NCBI GenBank assembly: GCA_035574455.1
Contig: DATLYT010000016.1
Location: 1 to 18,321 of the forward strand
Direction: 5' to 3'
From: DATLYT01 sp035574455
GTDB taxonomy: Bacteria > Bacteroidota > Ignavibacteria > UBA10030
DNA: 18,321 nucleotides
Shown: one piece after another, positions 1-8,194 of the stretch
Position numbering within the stretch: the stretch's first letter is position 1
Layout of the letters: every line of letters starts with the position of its first letter
Program-made: the position numbers and the translations under genes
The notes under the pieces: generated by a model
What the model was told of the DNA's origin: nothing
Database searches by the model: none
The model's input: only the letters and a program-made list of their open reading frames with translations

Positions 1-70
1 CTTTCTCTTTGGAGTCGATGCTTCAACTTTTTCTTGAAGACAAAATCGATTTTCATTTCAGCGGTTAAAA

Positions 71-101
71 TTGATTATCTGCCATTATTTCACTACATTT
101 G
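71..101 (+). promoter_or_regulatory. Putative FCB-type promoter of miaB
   Basis: TTG at 71-73 is followed by 20 nt and then TACATTTG at 94-101, an exact match to the Bacteroidota -7 consensus TAnnTTTG. Transcription would begin around 105-109, almost on the ATG at 110, so the message would be leaderless or nearly so. The position also argues against the TTG at 71 being a start codon, because it would lie in the upstream promoter element. Motif match only. Confidence 0.45.
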
Positions 102-109
102 CTACCCCC

Positions 110-1468
110 ATGGAACCTCAACCTCAAACGATGCAGCAGCGGAAGGTCTACATCGAAACCTACGGCTGCCAGATGAACGTCGCGGATAGCGAAGTGGTGC
201 TGAGCATTATGCACAGCGCTGGCTACCGACGTACGAACATACTCGCCGAAGCAGATGTGGTGTTTGTGAACACCTGCGCCGTGCGGGAGAATGCCGAGGA
301 GCGGGTGTACGGCCGATTAGGAGAATTCTGGCGATACAAAAAAGAGAATCCCGCGGTGGTCGTTGGTGTGCTTGGCTGTATGGCAGAGCGGCTGCGCAAG
401 AACCTGCTGCAGTCGGAATCGTCTGTCGACCTTGTCGTGGGACCGGATGAGTATCGAAAGCTTCCTGAACTGGTTGACAACGCGCTCGCGGGCGAAAAAG
501 GAATCGCGGTCCGACTTTCCCGCGTGGAAAACTACGACGACATCGTACCTTTGCGCACCGAAGGCATCAGCGCGTGGATTTCCGTGATGCGCGGATGCGA
601 TAAGTTCTGCACCTTCTGCGTGGTGCCGTTCACCCGGGGACGTGAGAGAAGCCGAACGCTCCACAGCGTCGTCAAGGAAGTTGAACATCTCTCCGCACAA
701 GGATTCAAAGAAGTGACGTTGCTCGGGCAGAATGTGAATTCATATCGAGATGGAGAATTCGATTTCGCCGACCTGCTGGCAAGTGTTGCACGAGTTGACC
801 GCTCGATGCGTGTTCGCTTCACCACCTCCCATCCACAGGATATGTCTGACAAGCTCATCGACACGATTGCCGAGCATGAGAACATCTGCAACTATATCCA
901 TCTGCCGGTGCAGTCGGGTTCCGACCGGATTCTTCAGCTGATGAACCGAACCTACAGTGCCGACCATTACTTGAAGCTCGTCGAAAAAATCAAACGACGC
1001 ATTCCGGGAGTCAGTCTCTCCACGGACATCATTGCCGGCTTCCCGACGGAAACGGAAGACGACCATCGGATGACACTCGACCTGATGCGAGAAGTGCAAT
1101 ACGATGGGGCGTTTACCTTCAAGTATTCGCCGCGAGAGAATACAAAGGCCTGGCACATGGGTGATGATGTGCCGGAGGAGGTAAAAGTCCGGCGCCTGAC
1201 GGAGATCATCGAGTTGCAACGAGAGATTTCATGGAAGCGGAACCAACAACACATCGGGCAGACGATGGAAGTGCTGGTGGAAGGCCCAAGCAAGAAATCG
1301 GACGAAGACTTCTGTGGTAGAACGGATACAAACAAAATGGTGGTTTTCCCAAAAGGCGAGATGAAGCCGGGTGACTATTTCAACATCAAGATCGAACGGG
1401 CAAACTCGGCTACATTGTTTGGCGTCGCAGACGGGAAGAAAGAACGGCGCTTAGCCGCGAACGCGTGA
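110..1468 (+). CDS. miaB: tRNA-2-methylthio-N6-dimethylallyladenosine synthase MiaB
   Basis: Radical-SAM methylthiotransferase that converts i6A37 to ms2i6A37 in tRNAs reading UNN codons; it carries two 4Fe-4S clusters. The 452-residue protein has the three-domain MiaB layout. The N-terminal UPF0004 domain has Cys20 (YGCQMN), Cys56 (NTCAVRENAEER) and Cys90 (GCMAERL). The radical-SAM motif CDKFCTFC has cysteines at 163, 167 and 170. A TRAM-like domain lies in the last 60-70 residues. NTCAVRENAEER is typical of MiaB rather than MtaB or RimO. I chose the ATG at 110 because the in-frame TTG at 71 falls in a promoter-like element; an ATG at 131 is also possible. No Shine-Dalgarno is visible. It heads a run of six closely spaced genes, and its position before a sigma-54 regulator and lptE matches gene order I know from Bacteroidota. 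Confidence 0.97.
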   Translation: MEPQPQTMQQRKVYIETYGCQMNVADSEVVLSIMHSAGYRRTNILAEADVVFVNTCAVRENAEERVYGRLGEFWRYKKENPAVVVGVLGCMAERLRKNLLQSESSVDLVVGPDEYRKLPELVDNALAGEKGIAVRLSRVENYDDIVPLRTEGISAWISVMRGCDKFCTFCVVPFTRGRERSRTLHSVVKEVEHLSAQGFKEVTLLGQNVNSYRDGEFDFADLLASVARVDRSMRVRFTTSHPQDMSDKLIDTIAEHENICNYIHLPVQSGSDRILQLMNRTYSADHYLKLVEKIKRRIPGVSLSTDIIAGFPTETEDDHRMTLDLMREVQYDGAFTFKYSPRENTKAWHMGDDVPEEVKVRRLTEIIELQREISWKRNQQHIGQTMEVLVEGPSKKSDEDFCGRTDTNKMVVFPKGEMKPGDYFNIKIERANSATLFGVADGKKERRLAANA

Positions 1469-1478
1469 GGAAATCTGT

Positions 1479-2204
1479 ATGGGAACGATGAAAAAGATTT
1501 TGATGAGTGGTTTCGTTCTGTGCCTGCTCCCGATTGGGGCAGCAGCACAGTCGGATAAGACAAACGAACCTGACATTCAACGCCGTCTCGAGATGATCGA
1601 GCGGGGTCAGGAAGAAGCCGTCAAAGCGGAGCTTCCGACGCTCATCACCAACTATCAGAACCACCCTGGCGTGTTGTTCTTACAAGCCGTGCTGACTACG
1701 GATGGAATGGAAGCCGCCAAGATGTATCAGAGCATCGTGGACAATTTTCCCCGAAGCGAGTGGGCGGACGACGCGCTCTATAAGCTCTACCAATATTACT
1801 ATTCCATCGGCCTGTACAAAACCGCCGACCAAAAACTCGACCAGCTGAAGCGGGAATATCCTTTCTCCGCCTATGCCGCCGATGAGCCCCCCGTCCGAAC
1901 CCGAAGGACCCCAGCGCAGGCTCAAGAGCCGCCGGCCAACGTTCGGCGCCCCGGCACGGTCGAGAAGTACGCAACGCGGTTTACCGTCCAGGTAGGGGCA
2001 TTCTCGACGCTGCAAAATGCCGAGGAGCTAAAAACACGATTCGAGCGAGAGGGATACGTCTCCAACATTTTCACGATTGTGCGAGATGGGAAGAAACTTC
2101 ACAAAGTGTGGGTGGGAGAATTCCCGACACAAGAGGAAGCAAAACGGTTTAGCGCAGAGCTAAAGAACAAGTTTAATTTAGAATCGATGGTTGTTTCGCG
2201 GTGA
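1479..2204 (+). CDS. Exported TPR-like protein with C-terminal SPOR domain
   Basis: A 241-residue protein likely located in the periplasm. Residues 1-23 form a signal peptide (basic MKK, hydrophobic core, cleavage after AAA/AQ). Residues of about 45-130 are helical and TPR-like, resembling tol-pal/BamD-type repeats, with a DNFPRSEWADDALYKL segment. A short Pro/Arg-rich linker (about 136-162) leads to a SPOR domain at 166-241 (RFTVQVGAFSTLQNAEELKTR to the end). SPOR domains bind peptidoglycan glycan strands lacking stem peptides, usually at division sites, so a cell-wall role is inferred. GAGG lies 9 nt before the ATG at 1479; an ATG at 1488 is a possible alternative. It begins 10 nt after miaB and ends 23 nt before the sigma-54 regulator. 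Confidence 0.85.
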   Translation: MGTMKKILMSGFVLCLLPIGAAAQSDKTNEPDIQRRLEMIERGQEEAVKAELPTLITNYQNHPGVLFLQAVLTTDGMEAAKMYQSIVDNFPRSEWADDALYKLYQYYYSIGLYKTADQKLDQLKREYPFSAYAADEPPVRTRRTPAQAQEPPANVRRPGTVEKYATRFTVQVGAFSTLQNAEELKTRFEREGYVSNIFTIVRDGKKLHKVWVGEFPTQEEAKRFSAELKNKFNLESMVVSR

Positions 2205-2227
2205 GAGCGTGGTGAAGAGGTTTGTCC

Positions 2228-3349
2228 ATGGATCGTGAATCATTTCAACAGCAGCACGGGATCGTTGGGAAGTCGGTCGAGATCCAGGAGATTGTGGATG
2301 TCATTCGGCAGGTTGCGCCGACTGACATTACGGTGCTGATTACCGGTGAAAGCGGCGTGGGAAAAGAGGTTATCGCCCGTGCCCTTCACGCCGCGAGCGG
2401 GCGGGCGAAGAAACCGCTCGTCACCGTCAACTGCGGCGCCATCCCGGAAGGGTTGATGGAGAGCGAGCTGTTCGGCCACGAGAAGGGTTCGTTCACCAGT
2501 GCCGTCGAAACGCGCAAAGGGTATTTCGAGATTGCGGACGGCGGGACGATCTTCTTAGACGAAATCGGAGAGATGCCGCTGGCGACGCAGGTGAAGCTGC
2601 TGCGCGTTCTTGAGAGCGGAGAGTTCATGCGGATCGGTTCGCCCGTGCCTCGGACAACCAATGTGCGGACGATCGCGGCGACGAACAAGAATTTGGAATA
2701 TGAAGTTCAGCAAAAACGGTTTCGCCCGGATCTCTATTTTCGACTGCGGTCCGTGAACATCTGGATTCCGCCGTTGCGAGACCGTCGCGAAGATATCCCT
2801 TTGCTGATCGAACACTTCATCAAAGAATTCTCGGCGAAAAACAACGTCCAGTTCCTCGGCTTCACGGATGACGCCACCCATCTGCTGATGAACTATGACT
2901 GGCCGGGGAATGTCCGCGAACTGAAGAACGTCATCGAGAGTATCCTCATCCTTGAAAAAGGAAAACGTGTCAACGTCGACGACGTAGCAAAGTATTTGCA
3001 GCGAACGCAGGTGTACGGGTCGGAACGGTATCTGCCGGTCGCGCTGAACAAGACGGTGGAGCAAGCCGAACGTGAGCTGATCTACCGTGCGCTGGTCGAT
3101 TTGAAATCTGATATCATCGCGTTGAAACAGATGCTTGCGAGCGGACGCGTCGTGCAGCAACCCGCAGGCGTATTGGAAGAACCAAGCAGCAGCGACAACG
3201 GCTCGCTCTCGCTGGAGGATATGGAGCGACGGATGATTGAAAAGGCGCTTCAAAAACACCGCGGGAACCGACGGCTTGCGGCACAGGACCTCAAGATTAG
3301 CGAGAGGACGCTGTACCGAAAAATTAAGGAGTTCGGGTTAGATGTGTAA
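2228..3349 (+). CDS. Sigma-54-dependent Fis-family transcriptional regulator, no receiver domain
   Basis: Bacterial enhancer-binding protein of 373 residues: an AAA+ sigma-54 activator domain directly at the N-terminus and a Fis-type HTH at the C-terminus (about 330-373, GNRRLAAQDLKISERTLYRKIKEF). Walker A is GESGVGKE (40-47), Walker B is FLDE (109-112), and the WPGNVREL motif is present. No sensory or receiver domain precedes the AAA+ module, so activity must be set by abundance or by another protein. The sigma-54-contacting L1 loop reads GSFTSA (87-92) instead of GAFTGA; the conserved F and T are kept. The ATG at 2228 is preferred over an in-frame TTG at 2222. The stop codon overlaps the start of lptE, which suggests coupled translation. 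This regulator is the usual neighbour of miaB and lptE in Bacteroidota. Confidence 0.93.
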   Translation: MDRESFQQQHGIVGKSVEIQEIVDVIRQVAPTDITVLITGESGVGKEVIARALHAASGRAKKPLVTVNCGAIPEGLMESELFGHEKGSFTSAVETRKGYFEIADGGTIFLDEIGEMPLATQVKLLRVLESGEFMRIGSPVPRTTNVRTIAATNKNLEYEVQQKRFRPDLYFRLRSVNIWIPPLRDRREDIPLLIEHFIKEFSAKNNVQFLGFTDDATHLLMNYDWPGNVRELKNVIESILILEKGKRVNVDDVAKYLQRTQVYGSERYLPVALNKTVEQAERELIYRALVDLKSDIIALKQMLASGRVVQQPAGVLEEPSSSDNGSLSLEDMERRMIEKALQKHRGNRRLAAQDLKISERTLYRKIKEFGLDV

Positions 3350-3902
3350 TATGGAGAGGGCGGCGTGCAGACGGGCAAACACTCCATCAGGCAGACAAGC
3401 AGATGCAATCAAGGGAGCCTTGCTACTTTCTGTACTCTGCACGTTGCTCATCGGCTGTTACTATTCCTTCTCTGGTGCGTCGGTGCCGCCGCATTTGAAG
3501 ACTATCGCCATCCCCATTGTGGATGACCAGAGCGGGTACGGCGACCCGACGTTGCGCGATCTATTCACCACCGAGCTTGTGCAGCGGTTTCGCAGTGATA
3601 ACACACTCGAGATGGCTGACCAGGCAAGCGCCGATGCTCTCTTGCGCGGGGTGATTGTCTCCGTCAGAGAAGCTCCCGTGGTCGTCGCACCGGGCGAGCA
3701 GGTAACACAACGGCGGCTTACGGTGAACGTGCGGGTGACGTTTCAAGACCTCAAACTGCGCAAAACGGTGTGGGAGAAAGAATTCAGCAATTGGGGTGAT
3801 TTTCCCTCGGGCGGCGGACAGACACAACGCAACGAGGGGTTGAAAGAAGCGGTACGAAAACTCACAGAAGATATTCTTAACGAAACTGTTTCAGGATGGT
3901 AG
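3342..3902 (+). CDS. lptE: LptE-family LPS-assembly lipoprotein
   Basis: Outer-membrane lipoprotein expected to plug the LptD barrel and help deliver lipopolysaccharide to the cell surface. Of 186 residues, positions 24-39 form a hydrophobic signal ending in the lipobox LLIGC, with Cys39 as the lipidated residue. The mature part begins YYSFSGASVPPHLKTIAIP, the characteristic start of Bacteroidota LptE-like proteins, and continues with LRDLFTTELVQRF, a DALLRG strand and a C-terminal amphipathic helix. The ATG at 3342 overlaps the end of the sigma-54 regulator by 8 nt. A second ATG at 3351 would give a shorter n-region. Either start leaves an unusually long stretch before the hydrophobic core. 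The assignment rests on sequence pattern and on the neighbouring genes. Confidence 0.85.
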   Translation: MCNMERAACRRANTPSGRQADAIKGALLLSVLCTLLIGCYYSFSGASVPPHLKTIAIPIVDDQSGYGDPTLRDLFTTELVQRFRSDNTLEMADQASADALLRGVIVSVREAPVVVAPGEQVTQRRLTVNVRVTFQDLKLRKTVWEKEFSNWGDFPSGGGQTQRNEGLKEAVRKLTEDILNETVSGW

Positions 3903-3908
3903 CTTACC

Positions 3909-5423
3909 ATGATGATTCTCGCATTCTTCCGTCAAGAGCTTGTCGATAATCCGTATCTCACGGATGTCGTTCTCTATCTCTATTTCGTCGCGTTGCTGAT
4001 TCTGTTCGCGTTCGGCATGCACGGTTTTGTGATGGTGTATCATTATCTGAAAAACCGCGGTAGCGAGACTGCGCATCCACCGCTCAACCGGACGCCAGTC
4101 GTGACGATCCAACTCCCTATCTACAACGAGTTGTACGTTGTCGAGCGGCTCATCGACGCCACGTGCAGTCTGGACTACCCAAAGGAGATGTTAGAGATTC
4201 AGGTGCTGGACGATTCGACCGATGAAACGGTCGATGTAGTTGCACGAACCGTACAGCGCTACCGCGAGCTGGGCTACGATATTCATCACATACGCCGTGG
4301 AAGTCGAGCCGGATTTAAGGCCGGGGCGTTGCAGTACGGGCTTGAACGCGCACGCGGCGAGTTCATCGCTATTTTCGATGCCGACTTTGTGCCTCGACGT
4401 GAATTTCTTCAGAAGACGCTTCCGTACTTTTTCCAGGACGAACGCATCGGTCTGGTGCAAACGCGATGGGAACATCTCAACAGCGACTACTCGTTGCTGA
4501 CGAAGACCCAGGCACTGGCTCTTGACGGTCACTTTGTGATGGAACAGAACGTCCGGAACAAGGTCGGCTACTTCATTAACTTCAACGGCACGGGCGGCGT
4601 TTGGCGTAAAACCTGTATCGAAGACGCGGGCAGCTGGCACTCCGATACTTTGACCGAGGATCTCGACCTCAGCTACCGCGCACAGCTCAAAGGCTGGAAG
4701 TTCAAGTTCCTTAACGACGTTACCTCCCCCGCTGAACTTCCGGCAGAGGTGAATGCTCTCAAGTCGCAGCAGTTCCGCTGGACAAAAGGCGCCATCGAGA
4801 CCGCGCGCAAGATTCTACCGGAGGTTTGGAAGTCCAAGTTGCCCCTGCGGGTCAAAATCCATTCGACGTTCCATCTCACGAATAACATCGTCTTCCCCTT
4901 CATCCTGCTGGCGGGCATTCTGAACGTTCCGCTCATTTTCATCAAGCAGCGAGGAGGACATGAGCTTTACTTCGCTCTTCTGTCGGTCTTTGTGGTGGCA
5001 TTTATCGGCTCGTTCCTTTTCTACCTCTTTTCCCAAAAAGCCGTCTACCCGGACTGGCGCCGACGGCTCTTGCTCTTTCCGTTATTTATGGCCGGGAGTA
5101 TGGGCTTTGCCGTCAACAATTCTCGCGCCGTGTTTGAAGCCCTCTTCCGCCGAAAAAGCGAGTTTGTCCGCACGCCGAAGTACCGTATCGAAGCAAAAAC
5201 CGATTCTTGGGTACAAAAGAAATACGTCCCCATTAAAGTCAGCGGAACGGTGGTCGTGGAATTGCTGCTTGCGGTCTATTGCTTGTTTGGTGTGATTTCC
5301 TCATTATACTACCTGGAACTCGCCGCCGTACCGTTCCAGCTCCTGTTCTTCTTTGGCTTCACGGCTGTTGCTGCGCTGTCGATCAAGAATGCAATCGTCG
5401 CGCGCAAACTCAAACAACATTAA
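3909..5423 (+). CDS. Membrane glycosyltransferase family 2 (cellulose-synthase-like)
   Basis: Processive-type GT2 enzyme of 504 residues that would move a sugar from a nucleotide sugar at the cytoplasmic face of the inner membrane. One or two N-terminal membrane helices (about 18-46) precede the GT-A domain. Catalytic signatures are DDSTD (101-105), FDADF (156-160), TED (249-251) and QQFRW (287-291), the D, DxD, TED, Q(Q/R)xRW set of cellulose/hyaluronan/mannan synthases. About four or five membrane helices follow (323-345, 350-373, 388-410, 445-495). The stretch NNSRAVFEALF...SEFVRTPKY (about 403-426) is typical of the CslA-like subgroup. No PilZ domain is present, so there is no sign of direct c-di-GMP control. 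Product and acceptor cannot be deduced. It starts 6 nt after lptE, a context that suggests an envelope glycolipid or polysaccharide. Confidence 0.9.
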   Translation: MMILAFFRQELVDNPYLTDVVLYLYFVALLILFAFGMHGFVMVYHYLKNRGSETAHPPLNRTPVVTIQLPIYNELYVVERLIDATCSLDYPKEMLEIQVLDDSTDETVDVVARTVQRYRELGYDIHHIRRGSRAGFKAGALQYGLERARGEFIAIFDADFVPRREFLQKTLPYFFQDERIGLVQTRWEHLNSDYSLLTKTQALALDGHFVMEQNVRNKVGYFINFNGTGGVWRKTCIEDAGSWHSDTLTEDLDLSYRAQLKGWKFKFLNDVTSPAELPAEVNALKSQQFRWTKGAIETARKILPEVWKSKLPLRVKIHSTFHLTNNIVFPFILLAGILNVPLIFIKQRGGHELYFALLSVFVVAFIGSFLFYLFSQKAVYPDWRRRLLLFPLFMAGSMGFAVNNSRAVFEALFRRKSEFVRTPKYRIEAKTDSWVQKKYVPIKVSGTVVVELLLAVYCLFGVISSLYYLELAAVPFQLLFFFGFTAVAALSIKNAIVARKLKQH

Positions 5424-5430
5424 TCCTCTC

Positions 5431-6369
5431 ATGACAGCTACGACCGAAGACACAATCAAAGCATTAGAAAAGCGTCTCAAAAAACAACCCCGCTCGCCTC
5501 TTTTCGCCCAGCTTGCGCATTACTATTTGGATGCCGGCCGTACGGAAGACGCACTCCGTGTGTGCAACGAGGGTGTGAAACATCATCCCTTCTATACAAC
5601 GGGACGTCTCATCAAAGGTAAAGTACTCCTGGCGATGAACAATCCAGCGGAAGCATACGGCGAGTTTGCTTTCGTACATGATTTGCTACCCGGTGTGGAG
5701 AGCGTTGCCAAGCTTGTGTCCGAAACCGCAAATGCGGTTCCTGTCGAATCGCCCGTTGCCATGCCGCCGACGGAAGCTCCACAGCAACCCGAAGCCAGCC
5801 CAACAACAACGGTGAAGCGTGTGGGAGCGAAGGTGAAGCCTGAAGAAGCGCCGATGGCAGACGCGGGAGAAACCCCTGCCATCGCTGAGCCGACGCCACA
5901 CCAGTTTGAAGAAGTACCGCCTGAAGTGGAAGTTTCATCGACCGTGGAAACACCGACTGCTGAAGTCCCCACAACTCCAGAAATGCAGGAGGCGGAGACG
6001 TTCGAGCAGTTTGAAGCGCGCATGCGGCAGGAGCTTGCGGGAACTGAGAACACATTGTCGCTGGAAGATTATTTAAGCGGTAACATCTCTCCCCAGAACC
6101 CCGGCAACGATATCGAGAACCTTGCCCAGAAGCTCCAGGGGGCAAAGATGACACCGGTGATCGACCTTTCCTCTCGAACTGCAGAAGGCAGTACAGGAGA
6201 AAGCGGCGGATTCGTGACGCCCACGTTGGCCGAGATTTATGTCAAACAGGGATGGTTTGATGACGCTATCCGTGCGTACCAAACACTCGCCACGACAAGG
6301 CCGGAGGAGAAAGATCGCTACGAGAAACGAATTGCAGAGATTGAGGAGATGAAAAAGCAGCAGTCGTGA
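5431..6369 (+). CDS. TPR-repeat protein with long Pro/Glu/Thr-rich linker
   Basis: A 312-residue protein with no visible signal peptide. Two helical TPR-like blocks flank a low-complexity middle. The N-terminal block (about 6-90) contains SPLFAQLAHYYLDAGRTEDALRVC, HPFYTTGRLIKGKVLLAMN and a third helix pair. The linker (about 100-190) is rich in P, E, V, T and A. The C-terminal block (about 265-312) contains TPTLAEIYVKQGWFDDAIRAYQ and RPEEKDRYEKRIAEIEEM. The ATG at 5431 is chosen because the frame is open upstream only within the preceding glycosyltransferase gene; the gap is 7 nt. A scaffold role is likely from the TPR fold, but the partner is unknown. It is the last gene before the terminator at 6388-6425. 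Confidence 0.8.
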   Translation: MTATTEDTIKALEKRLKKQPRSPLFAQLAHYYLDAGRTEDALRVCNEGVKHHPFYTTGRLIKGKVLLAMNNPAEAYGEFAFVHDLLPGVESVAKLVSETANAVPVESPVAMPPTEAPQQPEASPTTTVKRVGAKVKPEEAPMADAGETPAIAEPTPHQFEEVPPEVEVSSTVETPTAEVPTTPEMQEAETFEQFEARMRQELAGTENTLSLEDYLSGNISPQNPGNDIENLAQKLQGAKMTPVIDLSSRTAEGSTGESGGFVTPTLAEIYVKQGWFDDAIRAYQTLATTRPEEKDRYEKRIAEIEEMKKQQS

Positions 6370-6387
6370 GTTGGAAGCTTCCTACAA

Positions 6388-6425
6388 ACAGAGAAGCCCG
6401 ACCTCGGTCGGGCTTCTCTGTTTTT
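6388..6425. terminator. Strong, probably bidirectional intrinsic terminator
   Basis: A perfect 15-bp stem (6388-6402 pairing with 6407-6421) with a CTCG loop, followed by a T-run to 6425 on the + strand. On the - strand the hairpin is followed by TTTG. It lies between two convergent genes, the TPR gene (ends 6369) and rpsT (ends 6440), and can serve both. Confidence 0.93.
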
Positions 6426-6439
6426 ACGCGTAACGTCGT

Positions 6440-6694
6440 TTACGCCATTTTGTTCACCAGCCGCGTCAGCTTCGATTTCTGATTGGCGGCTTTGTTCCGG
6501 TGGATGATACCTTTTGCAGCAATCTCATCTAAAAATTTCACGGCAGCACGCAGGGCAACAGACGCTGTCTGTTTATCTTTCGCGCTCCGGACTTTCTTGA
6601 TGAGCGTTTTCATCCTTGAAAGATTCGCCTTGTTGCGGGCGCGTCGGCGGGCACTACTGCGTATCCGCTTCGCTGCTGATGCATGTTGGGGCAT
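6440..6694 (-). CDS. rpsT: 30S ribosomal protein S20
   Basis: An 84-residue, highly basic protein with the S20 pattern: N-terminal MPQHASAAKRIRSSARRRARNKA, then KTLIKKVRSA, and the C-terminal KGIIHRNKAANQKSKLTRLVNK. S20 binds 16S rRNA early in 30S assembly. Length is normal for the family. A purine-rich Shine-Dalgarno-like AGGATAGGA lies just upstream of the ATG. It is the only minus-strand gene in the window and is convergent with the envelope gene run. Confidence 0.98.
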   Translation of the reverse strand: MPQHASAAKRIRSSARRRARNKANLSRMKTLIKKVRSAKDKQTASVALRAAVKFLDEIAAKGIIHRNKAANQKSKLTRLVNKMA

Positions 6695-6732
6695 ATCGTC
6701 CTATCCTCGTTAATCGTTAGTTTCAACTGCCT

Positions 6733-6762
6733 CAAATTAACGAAGAATTGAGAGATTTCCAA
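6733..6762 (-). promoter_or_regulatory. Putative FCB-type promoter of rpsT
   Basis: On the minus strand, TTG (6762-6760) is followed by 19 nt and TTAATTTG (6740-6733), matching seven of the eight positions of TAnnTTTG. The predicted start is near 6727, giving a leader of roughly 30-35 nt that contains the AGGATAGGA ribosome-binding site. The rest of the 216-nt intergenic space up to 6910 shows no clear promoter for the antiporter. Confidence 0.4.
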
Positions 6763-6910
6763 GATTTTTTTCCTGTCTCCGCTTACTTGTTTTTCTCATC
6801 AACGTTTCTATTTTTCGTTATTCCGAACATACGCTTTGGCGCCATTGCTCCATCCACGTCCTTGTATCATTGTGATCGTTGCGCCGAATTGCTGACGTCA
6901 TTTAAGCATT

Positions 6911-8194
6911 ATGGAAACTGCACCGGTTATCATTTTCGTCGGTCTTCTGGTGTTCTTAGCGCACTGGTTCTCCGGGATTTTCAGCCGCACTAGAATCCCC
7001 GACGTCTTAATGCTCATTCTGGTCGGCTTGCTGTTAGGACCGATCTTTCGTGTGGTGTTACCGGTTGATTTCGGCGCCGTCGGCCCTGTCTTCGTTACCG
7101 TTGCGCTGGTCATTATCCTGTTCGAAGGCGGTATCGGTCTGCAGCCGGATGTGCTCCGTAGTTCGTTCCGCGGCACGGCGGCACTCACCATCGTTGGCTT
7201 CGTTGCCACGACAGTGCTCATCGGCATCATCGTTCGTTGGACGACGCCGCTCAATTGGCTCTTGTCGCTCATGCTTGGCGCGATCTTAGGCGGCACATCA
7301 TCCGCTGTGGTGATGCCGTTGGTTCGGCAACTTCAGCTGGAGGAGCGCGCACGCACTATTCTTGTGCTCGAATCGGTCTTGACCGACGTGCTCTGCATCG
7401 TCGTCGCACTCGGATTGTTGGAAGCACATACGCTGAAAGCGGGTGATTTTCAGGTCGGGGCAATGATCGGAAAGATCTTCGCCTCCTTCTTGCTTGCGGC
7501 CATTCTTGGCATGGTCGGAGCATTCGGATGGTCCATATTACTGCACCGTGTTCGCACGCTCCAATACTCCATCTTCACCACGCCGGCTTTTGTCTTTGTT
7601 CTGTACGGCGTCGTGGAGATGCTCGGCTACAGCGGCGCTATTGCCGCTCTCGCATTCGGCTTCGCGCTGGGGAACACCGAACTTTTCTACATCCCCCTCA
7701 TCAAAAAGTATGTCCCTGGCGAGCCGATTGCTCTGAATGAAACCGAAAAGGTCTTTTTTGCTGAAGCGGTTTTCCTGATCAAAACGTTCTTCTTCGTCTA
7801 CGTCGGCCTTTCGATCAAGCTCGACGATCCCTGGTCGGTGTACTACGGTTTCCTGCTGGCGCTTTCGATTTTTCTTCTCCGCATTCCCGTCGTACGCGTG
7901 TCAGTGCAGAAGAATATCCGCCGCACCGATGCGGGGTTGATGGCCGTGATGGTTCCCAAAGGTCTTGCGCCCGCGGTGTTAGCTTCCATTCCGCTCCAGC
8001 GCGGAATCGAGGGCGGTGAATTCATCCAGAACACCACGTACGCGGTCGTTCTCTTCAGCATTGTTCTCAATTCTGTGTTGATCTTTCTCGTCGAAAAAAC
8101 GCCGTTCTCTGCCGTTTACTCCGCTTTCTTCCGTTCCTACGCTGATGCGTCTCCTCCGAAAGAGGTACCGCACAAGACAGAAGCTGCAGGCTGA
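6911..8194 (+). CDS. Cation/proton antiporter (CPA superfamily, Na+/H+ exchanger domain)
   Basis: A polytopic inner-membrane protein of 427 residues with about 12-13 predicted helices, expected to exchange Na+ or K+ for protons. The Na_H_exchanger domain fills nearly the whole protein. Recognisable elements are IPDVLMLILVGLLLGP (about 29-44), LFEGGIGL (70-77), GAILGGTSSAVVMPL (123-137), the ion-binding-site helix ESVLTDV (154-160, with Asp159 where CPA1 members have ND) and MVPKGLAPAVLAS near residue 350. The TSSA pattern and the TD instead of ND leave the CPA1/CPA2 assignment and ion specificity open. No TrkA-N or TrkA-C regulatory domain is attached; the tail is short. The start is the ATG at 6911, with no Shine-Dalgarno. 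Confidence 0.92.
   Translation: METAPVIIFVGLLVFLAHWFSGIFSRTRIPDVLMLILVGLLLGPIFRVVLPVDFGAVGPVFVTVALVIILFEGGIGLQPDVLRSSFRGTAALTIVGFVATTVLIGIIVRWTTPLNWLLSLMLGAILGGTSSAVVMPLVRQLQLEERARTILVLESVLTDVLCIVVALGLLEAHTLKAGDFQVGAMIGKIFASFLLAAILGMVGAFGWSILLHRVRTLQYSIFTTPAFVFVLYGVVEMLGYSGAIAALAFGFALGNTELFYIPLIKKYVPGEPIALNETEKVFFAEAVFLIKTFFFVYVGLSIKLDDPWSVYYGFLLALSIFLLRIPVVRVSVQKNIRRTDAGLMAVMVPKGLAPAVLASIPLQRGIEGGEFIQNTTYAVVLFSIVLNSVLIFLVEKTPFSAVYSAFFRSYADASPPKEVPHKTEAAG

Noticed and set aside
42..53. Perfect 12-bp palindrome AAAATCGATTTT upstream of miaB
   Set aside because: An operator is possible, but AT-rich palindromes of this size arise by chance and no second copy is seen.
71..109. Extended miaB start at the TTG at 71
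   Set aside because: It adds 13 non-conserved residues and lies in the upstream promoter element; the ATG at 110 fits family N-termini better.
6893..6900. TGACGTCA palindrome just before the antiporter start
   Set aside because: Only 8 bp, no repeat, and no known bacterial regulator implied.
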